64,000 nt of DNA, taken from Thiohalocapsa sp963698775. GTDB taxonomy: Bacteria > Pseudomonadota > Gammaproteobacteria > Chromatiales > Chromatiaceae. Below, in pieces: positions 57,771 to 64,000 of this stretch. Each line of letters begins with the position of its first letter. Within the stretch, counting starts at the first letter, position 1. The stretch lies in the NCBI GenBank assembly GCA_963698775.1, contig CAVOSE010000069.1, positions 8,599-72,598 on the forward strand, written 5' to 3'. The notes below the pieces were generated by a model. That model saw nothing but the letters and a program-made list of their open reading frames with translations, did not search any database and was not told the origin of the DNA. The position numbers and the translations under genes are program-made.

Positions 57771-57804
57771 AGAGGCCACTCGTCTTGGACGAGCGGCCTT
57801 TTTC
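57771..57804 (+). terminator. Rho-independent terminator
   Basis: A stem of AGGCC-A-CTCGTC pairing with GACGAG-C-GGCCT around a TTG loop is followed by five T. It lies about 70 bases after the decayed GY-rich gene and supports an expressed gene having once ended here. Confidence 0.78.
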
Positions 57805-57978
57805 GTGTCGGGGCCGATGAGGCTATGCGTGGGGTTCTCGGCAATGCGATGAACGTCCGATCCACCCCGTTCACCAACGATAGTCGGGTCTCGACGAGCT
57901 GAACGTCGAGACGCCGGCATTGGGATGCGGCGCCGAGCCGGGCCTGTGGCGGTGCGGCATGGTCGAACAGGGAGAGGT

Positions 57979-58572
57979 TCAGGGCACGAGCCAGGATCCC
58001 TCCCACTCCGCGCCGTTCCACTCGAACAATGCGCGGCGATGACCGCGGGCGGCGAGGTAGAGCCATTCGATGCGAGACACCGCGATGTCGATCACAGCGA
58101 AGTTGACGCGCCCCGCATCCTGCGCCACCGGCGCCTCCGCGACCGGGTCCGCCGCCGTCGGCTCCCGCAGCCGGGAGCCGGGGGTCAGCGGCGTCTGATA
58201 GCAGGCGCGGGAACTGCGCGACGTCCGATCCCAGGCAACGTCAGCCGGCGCCTCGGTGTGAACGGCGGCGCGTCCGCGCAGCCGCAGCTGAACCTTCGCT
58301 CGGGCGTCGTAGCCGCAGACCTCCACCTCCGGACGCTCCGACAACTCCGCGAACTTCGCCGAGCGCCGATCGGTATGCAGCCGCAGCCGGCGCATCGGTG
58401 CGTCTACACCGCGCAGCACCAGGGTCCGCACCCGCGGCGTGCCGTCCGGCGCGATGCTCGCGAGCTGCACCGTATGCAGGCCCGAGCGCCGATCTGCCAC
58501 ACCCCGAGCGAGGCGGCGCCACGCCTGCTCTCGCGTCTGGGTCAAGTCGTTGTAGAAGTGATCGTCGTTCAT
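57979..58572 (-). CDS. Pyridoxamine 5'-phosphate oxidase-fold flavoprotein
   Basis: A 197-residue protein of the PPOX/split-barrel superfamily, Alr4036-like. Elements: LTQTREQAWRRLARGVADRRSGLHTVQLASIAPDGTPRVRTLVLRG (FMN-binding strand region), LRLHTDRRSAKFAEL, and LYLAARGHRRALFEWNG near the end, where FMN-binding family proteins have the HRR pattern. The C-terminal residues differ from true PdxH, so vitamin B6 synthesis is unlikely; function unknown. The ATG at 58572 begins at the first conserved helix; the frame is open upstream. The upstream DNA (58640-58655) contains GGAGACAATT, which partly resembles the MerR box. Confidence 0.82.
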   Translation of the reverse strand: MNDDHFYNDLTQTREQAWRRLARGVADRRSGLHTVQLASIAPDGTPRVRTLVLRGVDAPMRRLRLHTDRRSAKFAELSERPEVEVCGYDARAKVQLRLRGRAAVHTEAPADVAWDRTSRSSRACYQTPLTPGSRLREPTAADPVAEAPVAQDAGRVNFAVIDIAVSRIEWLYLAARGHRRALFEWNGAEWEGSWLVP

Positions 58573-58764
58573 CGAGACTGCCGAGGAAGCCGACTCCGAA
58601 ATGCCGCGAGACAAGGTTGGCGGATCGAAATCGGTATAGGAGACAATTGAAGATCGGGGGGTCGTGCCTCGCATTGTCCGTACCCCTCAAAAACTGCAAT
58701 CCCCCAAGCTCAGAAGCGGGGCGTGAGAGACCGGACCAAAAGTCAAATTTGGCAGTTGGACCCG

Positions 58765-58792
58765 CTGTCGGTGCGACTAAAGACGCTCCTAC
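58765..58792 (-). repeat. Single REP-like element
   Basis: Read on the minus strand this is GTAGGAGCGTCTTTAGTCGC followed by ACCGACAG. It has the layout of dispersed REP elements (GTAGGAGCG-NCTT-NAG-NCGC) found in pseudomonads and other gammaproteobacteria. Only one copy is seen here. The rest of 58573-59051 has no supported gene. Confidence 0.6.
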
Positions 58793-59051
58793 GGCGGGCC
58801 AAACGGCGGAGTTTGGGTTGAAACGCCCCCGCCGTGGCCGATTTGCGAGACCTCAAGGCGGCGCCCGCTACTGGCACAAGCGAGATTTTTGAACGCGCCC
58901 GATGCTTGAACATGTGTCGAGCTTTGGGTGCAGGGCAGCAAACAGAGGACTTCTCAGTCCGCGGCGCCGCCTGTGGCACTTCTTGCTCGGAATACGCACG
59001 GACAGGCTGTCGCGGAGCGATCTGGGGGCAATCGCCCAGACCGCCAGCGAG

Positions 59052-59309
59052 TTAAGAGTCGCCGTCGTTGGCCGCCGTCATCGCGTCAGCGTAAGCCTGC
59101 GTGCCCTCGACCGGCTGGACGGGCGCATTGGCCATCCCCGCCTGCATCTCGAGACGCTTAATGCTCTCGGCCCCCGCCTGGGCGCGCGCGAGGGTCTCCT
59201 CATCAGCGAAGCGCGAACCGAGCGACAGCGCGGTAAGCGGCCCGAGCGCCATGGCGAGACCAAGGATGACGAGCGGGGTGTGGTTGATCTGGTTCGTGGA
59301 CTGGGACAT
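59052..59309 (-). CDS. Small membrane protein of unknown function
   Basis: An 85-residue protein I do not recognise. After a short polar start (SQSTNQINH) it has one hydrophobic helix (TPLVILGLAMALGPLTALSLG, about 10-30), then a charged, probably extracytoplasmic helix (DEETLARAQAGAESIKRLEMQAG) and a polar tail. The ATG at 59309 has AAGG upstream. A good sigma-70-type promoter lies 54-81 bases upstream, with a box shared with the merR-type promoter. This is why the gene is likely real and regulated. Confidence 0.6.
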   Translation of the reverse strand: MSQSTNQINHTPLVILGLAMALGPLTALSLGSRFADEETLARAQAGAESIKRLEMQAGMANAPVQPVEGTQAYADAMTAANDGDS

Positions 59310-59362
59310 GGGTCGAATACCTTGCAAGTGTTGGACAGAAACTCGAAGACGATGAAAAGAGA

Positions 59363-59390
59363 GATATAGACATAGACAAAATCTTTTCAA
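59363..59390 (-). promoter_or_regulatory. Promoter with MerR-box-like spacer, for the small membrane protein
   Basis: On the minus strand TTGAAA (59385-59390) and TATATC (59363-59368) are separated by 16 bases. The spacer contains, on the plus strand, ACATAGACAAAAT (59370-59382), matching 11 of 13 bases of the box in the merR-type promoter in opposite orientation. The box lies between -35 and -10, where MerR-family activators usually bind. Confidence 0.5.
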
Positions 59391-59593
59391 ATCGCCGCCT
59401 GGCATGGACAATTGCTGCTCAGGCAACACTTCGCAAGGGAAACCCCATAAACCCCAAGCCTTCGCATTAGGCAAGCCAGTATTCGTCCCGCCTCAAGCCC
59501 TGACGCGAACCCGCGCCAGCCCGCGGCTTCGCGTCGAAGGGCCCCGAGGTTCTCCCTCAAACCGTGGGGGCGCGCAAGGCGCAGGTGCGCAGG

Positions 59594-60093
59594 TCAGGTC
59601 ACTACCCTTGAGGCTTCGACGCCATCGGCGTCGTCGTCCGGTCCGAGCGGGACCACGGCATCGGTCATCCAACAACCGTTGCAGGCGTCATCGGTCTGGC
59701 GGGAGAGCACCCAGAGGAAGGCGCGGGTCTCGTCGTTGCGGGTGACGATCGTCACGCGCTGCCGCGCCTGCGTTGCGGTCACGGCGATGGGGCCGAAGCG
59801 CGCCTCCCGGTGACCCAACAACGCGGCATACGGCGCAGCACGCACCATCGCTGTGAATCGTTCCAGCGGTCCTGTCTGCGCGCGATTGGCCGGCGAGGCA
59901 TACGCGAACATCCGCGCGATCCCCTGGTTGTCCGCGTCGTTCGTGCGCAGCAACTCCACCTGCATCCGGACCACCTCCTCGGGGGCGAGCGCAGGCGACG
60001 GTTCCGTCACCGCTACGGTGGCCTTGCCGCCAATACGGTCGTGGTCAGCACCAGCAACAAAGCCGTCGTCGTCGTTTTGAGCTTATTTGTCAT
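59594..60093 (-). pseudogene. DUF4864-like secreted protein, signal peptide out of frame
   Basis: From 60010 downwards a 138-residue frame carries a DUF4864-like domain (EEVVRMQVELLRTNDADNQGIARMFAYASPANRAQTGPLERFTAMVR, then a Cys-x-x-Cys near the end, ACNGCW). Its only start in frame is a GTG at 60010, which leaves no export signal. Just upstream, the ATG at 60093 opens another frame encoding a good signal peptide (MTNKLKTTTTALLLVLTTTV, then LAA), which stops with TAG at 60013-60015. A one- or two-base indel, a sequencing error or real decay explains the split. If the frames were joined, a normal secreted protein of about 165 residues would result. Confidence 0.65.
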
Positions 60094-60678
60094 GTCAAGG
60101 CCCTACGTGAGTTGAAGAAGGGTGTGCAAGCCACTGTTGACCAACATGTTGGAGCCGTGCGACTTGGTCCAATTTTGTTTCCTCGATCCGCAACGGACCG
60201 CGGAGTGACCCAAGGCCAATGGGCGCTTGCTGCCGGCGGCACCTCCGACCGTGAACTTCCGCTTCCGACCCGAAGGAAACATCGGCTCTTAGAACAACGA
60301 CGACGGCAATGTAACCCAGAGCGGACATTGCGAGCATCGTCATTTTCAATGGTGACGCCGCCGATTGCGACCGCCTGCGGACCGCCCGGCTGGGACGATG
60401 ATCCCGAGCCGACGCCGCACTGGGAGCTCATCGCCCAACCGGACCCAGGCTTCGAGTTTGACCATCGCATTTCCTGGTAACCGCCATCTTCTGCCACAGA
60501 GGGTGCCGCCGCCCCTGATCTCACGCCCGCCCGCTGCGCCTGCAATCTCCTCCCAAACCTTGCCGAAGCGCGTTCCCATACCTCCGCGATGTCCGCGCCG
60601 CTCTCGGTTGACCCTTGACCAGCTCTCGGGCCCTCGCAAGCCTTTCGTCCTGATGCCTCCTTGGGCTCGCAGAGGCGG
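60094..60678. other. Non-coding stretch
   Basis: About 580 bases without a supported gene. Open frames occur on both strands but none shows a family pattern or a ribosome site. Confidence 0.4.
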
Positions 60679-60888
60679 GTGAATTTCCTGTCCGTCACCG
60701 GCGAACTCTACGCAGCGGCGGCGCTGGATGGCTCGATCACCTTCCTGTTGCTCTCGCAGGTGTTTGGATTTCACACCGCCTCTTCCGCCCTATGGGGCTT
60801 TCTAATTGCGCTCGCGCTAAAATCGCTCTCGATCCTATTCGGGCTCCGGCTCGGCTCCCTCGGCAATGGCTGGATCAGGTTCTCTTAA
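60679..60888 (+). CDS. Possible small hydrophobic protein
   Basis: From a GTG at 60679 the frame encodes 69 residues with two hydrophobic stretches (ITFLLLSQVFGFHT and SALWGFLIALALKSLSILFGL). AGAGGCGG precedes it. No family is recognised. Hydrophobic frames arise by chance in GC-rich DNA, so support is limited. Confidence 0.3.
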   Translation: MNFLSVTGELYAAAALDGSITFLLLSQVFGFHTASSALWGFLIALALKSLSILFGLRLGSLGNGWIRFS

Positions 60889-61301
60889 ATCCGTTACCGG
60901 TTTACCGTTAGCCCGATCTGAACAAGGGACTGTCCGCAATCTCCGCTTGCACCACGCCGGCTGATCGCGACCTTATCTTCGCCAACATCCGCCTCCGCGG
61001 TACCGCCCAAGAAGACGGTGAGCGGGCGGACCGGTGTGGCGCTGTATTTCAGGCCTTGGTGACGCGTCTCGAGCCTCGCCAGGTTTGACTCGACGCTCCA
61101 GGCTGACGATCGCTCGCCGCCGCGGTGCCCGCTGCATTCCACAGATAGCCACCTGGCTGATTGATTGCTGTGCCTGAAGCTGGCATCGTTCGGAGGAGCA
61201 CGCATCTCGATGTCAGGCGCCCTAGCGGTCATCTGACCAGACCCTGCGATCGATCCCCGACCCACATCACGCGATCACAGCTGCCTCAGGAAACACCAAC
61301 G
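60889..61301. other. Region before the channel gene
   Basis: No convincing gene. A minus-strand frame from 60894 reads LARLETRHQGLKYSATPVRP and LTVFLGGTAEADVGEDKVAI, which looks protein-like and may be a remnant, but no family is recognised and no start is evident. Confidence 0.35.
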
Positions 61302-63107
61302 ATGAAGAATCCAGGAAAGACCAAGAGGTCGATGTGCAAAGATCATTTCATCGTCTGCGGACTTGGCAGCCTAGGCCAGCACTGTGTGGCCTCACTCCGG
61401 AAACTTGGGGCTACGGTCGTCGCAATCGCGGAGTCGTCACCGCGTAGCTGGGACATCCCCGGCCTACGCGAACAGCTGCACGGCCTCGTCGAGGGCGATT
61501 GCAGTCATCCCGATGTGCTGGCAAGAGCCGGCGTTTCTGATTGCCGTGGCTTACTGCTGGTGACCGGCGAGGATCACACCAACATCAGGGCAGCGCTGAC
61601 GGCGCGCGGCGAAAACGCGGCAGCTCGGCTAGTGGTGCGTTCCGGTCAGGCAAACCTGAACCGTCTGTTGGCGGAAAAACTGGGCAATTTCGCGGCCTTC
61701 TCGCCGAGCCGGATCTCGGCAAGGGCCTTTGCCCTGGCGGCGCTCGGCAGCGACACCGTGGGGCTTTTTCAGTATGACGAGCACTGGCTGGCGGTGATCG
61801 ACAAAACCATCGCCGACGACGACAAGTGGGCTCTGGACCTGCCCTTGTCCGGGTTCAACAACAAGCACCGGCTGGTGTTACAGCACGAAAAGGCTGACGT
61901 TGCGACAGCGGCGCAGACCTTCCACAACTGGGATCCCAACGCCCGTATTGAGGCCGGCGACCAGTTGGTCTATCTGCAACTCGTCGCAGCGGATTTCGAC
62001 AGCGCGACCGCACCGGCAATGCACCAGCGCCTGTCATGGTTATTCACCAGGCTGCTCAATCCGCTGCACTGGTACGATCGCTGGCGCCACTTCTGGAGGC
62101 AAAGTGCGCAGCGTCAATCATTGCGCGTGGCGCTGATCCTGGGTCTGACGGTCCTGTTCCTGCTCCTTTCCGGCACCCTGCTTTTCGATTTTTTCTACCC
62201 GGGCGCGGCATTGCACGCTGACTTGTTCGCTGTGACCGTGCTGCTGCTCGGTGGTTACGGCGACATGTTCGGTACCTTCGAAGAGACGCCCGCCCCGGAC
62301 TGGCTGCAAGCCTACGGCCTGTTCCTGAGCTTGGTCGGTATTGCGCTTGTCGGCGTACTCTACGCTCTGGTTACCGAGTTTCTGCTGCACTCCAAGTTCC
62401 AATTCATGCTCCGGCGCCCAGCGGTTCCGCCGCACGACCACGTGGTCGTCATAGGCTTGAATGAACTGGGCAGGAGCGTGGCCGATATTCTGCAGGGACT
62501 GCGACGATCAGTGGCCTGTATCGCCACCGATCCTGATGCGGATCAGACCATGCTGCCGGAATTACCGTTGCTCATCGGTAAACCAGAAAATCTGCTGGAA
62601 CGCGTGAACATGAAGACCGCCCGCAGCGTGGTGGTTACCGTCGAAGACGAGATTCGCAGTCTGGAAATCGGCCTGATGGCGCGCGCGGTCAATCCCAACT
62701 GCCAGGTGGTTGTCAGCGCCCACAAGACAGTACTCAGCGATAACCTGTCTGCGCTGCTTCCGCGTGCAGAGGTGATCTCTGGCTATTCCGTGGCGGCCGA
62801 TGTCCTTGCCGGGGCGGCTTTCGGCGAGAGCATTCAGGGCTCGTTTCAGCTCCGGGGAAAGACCACACTGATCATCGAGTTCGCGCTGCCGTCAGGAGAC
62901 CGCTTCTGCGGCCGATCGTTGGGCGAGCTGGCGCAGGAACTGCACTTGGTGGGCGTAGCCTTGTACCGGCGGGATACGACGGCCCTTCTCTTTCCATCAG
63001 AAAAGACTGTGCTCGAAGCCGGTGACAAGCTGGTCGTGCTCGCCACCACGACGAGCCTGCAACACATCGAGAACGGCTACGCCAGCCAGATTCCGCGGCA
63101 GGCTTGA
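61302..63107 (+). CDS. Ion channel with two flanking TrkA-N/RCK domains
   Basis: A 601-residue protein with the order RCK-like Rossmann (about 15-250: FIVCGLGSLGQHCVASL, VEGDCSHPDVLARAGV), a membrane core (LRVALILGLTVLFLLLSGTLLF, pore GGYGD at 317-321, then YGLFLSLVGIALVGVLYAL), and a second RCK (about 380-590: VVVIGLNELGRSVADIL) with TrkA-C-like tail (FALPSGDRFCGRSLGEL, EAGDKLVVLATTT). The pore retains the GYGD core of K+ filters, but the preceding residues are LLG, not T-V. It may be a potassium or other cation channel gated by nucleotides. The ATG at 61302 has AGGAAA upstream. Confidence 0.85.
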   Translation: MKNPGKTKRSMCKDHFIVCGLGSLGQHCVASLRKLGATVVAIAESSPRSWDIPGLREQLHGLVEGDCSHPDVLARAGVSDCRGLLLVTGEDHTNIRAALTARGENAAARLVVRSGQANLNRLLAEKLGNFAAFSPSRISARAFALAALGSDTVGLFQYDEHWLAVIDKTIADDDKWALDLPLSGFNNKHRLVLQHEKADVATAAQTFHNWDPNARIEAGDQLVYLQLVAADFDSATAPAMHQRLSWLFTRLLNPLHWYDRWRHFWRQSAQRQSLRVALILGLTVLFLLLSGTLLFDFFYPGAALHADLFAVTVLLLGGYGDMFGTFEETPAPDWLQAYGLFLSLVGIALVGVLYALVTEFLLHSKFQFMLRRPAVPPHDHVVVIGLNELGRSVADILQGLRRSVACIATDPDADQTMLPELPLLIGKPENLLERVNMKTARSVVVTVEDEIRSLEIGLMARAVNPNCQVVVSAHKTVLSDNLSALLPRAEVISGYSVAADVLAGAAFGESIQGSFQLRGKTTLIIEFALPSGDRFCGRSLGELAQELHLVGVALYRRDTTALLFPSEKTVLEAGDKLVVLATTTSLQHIENGYASQIPRQA

Positions 63108-63159
63108 CGACCGCGCTCCTGCCGACGGGACGGCGATCCGACCGCGACGACGCGCCCAG

Positions 63160-63482
63160 CAACGCTCGAGTGGTGAGTGGTGCAACAGCTCCACTAAAAG
63201 GCGGGCTGAGCTCCACAGCCTTTGCTTCGGCCAAAGCGGCCCAGCTCAATCTAGCCGAATCCCTGGCAAAGCAGTTGGGTCCCGAGAAAATCCACGTCAG
63301 CTACGTTGTGCTGGACGGCGTTGTGGATCTGGAAAAAACCATGGCGAACATGCCGGACCAACCGCAAGACTTCTTTTTGAGCTCAGAACAGATTGCCGAA
63401 GCATTTTCACTACCTTGCGACTCAGCCGGAGCGCGCCTGGACATTTCTAATGGACCTGCGTCTCTCCGCAGAGAATTGGTAG
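63160..63482 (+). pseudogene. Truncated, frameshifted short-chain dehydrogenase
   Basis: The C-terminal half of an SDR: VVSGATAPLKGGLSSTAFAS, AKAAQLNLAESLAKQLGPE, HVSYVVLDGVVDLEKTMANM. The nucleotide-binding half (GxxxGxG) is missing. At the TTTT run near 63408-63411 the frame slips: dropping one T gives AFHYLATQPERAWTFLMDLR and LSAENW, the expected family ending, with TAG at 63480-63482. The undisturbed frame instead runs on to 63487. It starts directly against the channel gene stop. Confidence 0.72.
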
Positions 63483-63901
63483 CCTGACGCGAAGTCGCGA
63501 AACTGGCGGGTGGGATTTGGGGGAAAGAATCCCGGCACCACCCGGCATCAACATCTTCTCACAAGGGTTCACCACCCGGGAGAAAACGGGGACGTAACAC
63601 CATTCGCTTACTTCAGATCGACCAGCTCAGACCTTCACCGAGGCCCCGCGCAAAACACCCGGCGTTATAACGGGCCAACAATTTTAGGGTGCGGTTATGA
63701 TTTCTTTGCGGTCGGCTCGCCGCGGAGCGCCAATGACCGCTGGTGGCCGACAGGAGACATCGGCCCTGCCAGACGTACCACCGTTGTCAGCCGGAACGCG
63801 GGCATGCCGAGCACCAAAACGAGCGTTCAAGCCCCCCACAGAATCACCGCTGCACGCCCCGTGGTGTCGGACACGACCGCTCCGCTACCGCGTACAACGC
63901 C
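63483..63901. other. Non-coding stretch near the window end
   Basis: No supported gene. The segment AAAACGGGGACGTAACACC near 63583-63601 resembles arms of dispersed REP-like elements, but no second arm was found. Confidence 0.35.
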
Positions 63902-64000
63902 TCACAGTTCGTCGCGACGGTCTGGCGCAGCGTTCGGTTCAGGGTGGCGCCACAGCGTCCGTACCCAGCGGCTGCGCTCGTCGCTCAGCGACTCGGCGGC
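63902..64000 (-). CDS. Possible partial gene running off the window
   Basis: The minus-strand frame is open from 64000 to a TGA at 63902-63904 and reads AAESLSDERSRWVRTLWRHP followed by EPNAAPDRRDEL. The composition is plausible for a protein C-terminus, but 32 codons are too few to be sure. Confidence 0.22.
   Translation of the reverse strand, partial: AAESLSDERSRWVRTLWRHPEPNAAPDRRDEL

Overview
The window is GC-rich bacterial DNA from a gammaproteobacterium, most likely order Chromatiales (purple sulfur bacteria and relatives). Three things support this. A 2[4Fe-4S] ferredoxin at 39291-39542 has the nine-cysteine layout of the Allochromatium (Alvin) type. The gene orders tig-clpP-clpX-lon-hupB-tRNA-ppiD and ftsY-ftsE-ftsX-rpoH are classical gammaproteobacterial blocks. 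A decayed Gly/Tyr/Pro-rich gene at about 57.5 kb recalls sulfur globule proteins, but only weakly. No photosynthesis or sulfur-oxidation genes are visible, so lifestyle is not proven.

The first 45 kb are mostly housekeeping. They contain a rhodanese, two SDR-type oxidoreductases and a ribosome-associated HPF/RaiA-like protein, then leuA with a family 4 uracil-DNA glycosylase and a BT1-like transporter. Next come alr and the proteostasis block tig-clpP-clpX-lon, hupB, tRNA-Val, tRNA-Asp and ppiD. fabI is divergent from a four-gene peptide-type ABC transporter operon with 4-nt overlaps. idi (TTG start), ubiT, and a large unrecognised cysteine-rich secreted protein follow. Then come the reverse-strand ftsY-ftsE-ftsX-rpoH block, a forward M16 peptidase pair with rsmD-coaD-ferredoxin-ggt, a Tim44-like protein, and recD2. 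An orphan dynamin/EHD-like GTPase with a membrane hairpin sits at 45.1-46.5 kb.

From about 46.5 to 51.7 kb the sequence is a gene graveyard around an intact GPH-type transporter, an SRPBCC protein and a COQ7-type hydroxylase. It holds a GspE-family N-terminal remnant with an in-frame stop, a C-terminal EndA nuclease fragment, a VOC/PhnB-like fragment and a possible EamA tail.

From 52.3 to 57.3 kb a same-strand run encodes a MerR-type regulator with a cobalamin-domain-like but motif-less middle region, a Tll0287-like (DUF3365) c-type haem protein, an EamA transporter and an FtsH protease. A 13-bp motif in the merR promoter recurs, inverted, in a good promoter for a small membrane protein at 59.3 kb, and more weakly upstream of the COQ7-type gene. 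This is the best candidate for an undescribed regulatory circuit in the window.

The last 6 kb hold a PPOX-fold protein, small membrane proteins, a DUF4864 gene whose signal peptide lies in another frame, an ion channel flanked by two TrkA-N/RCK modules, and a truncated, frameshifted SDR gene.
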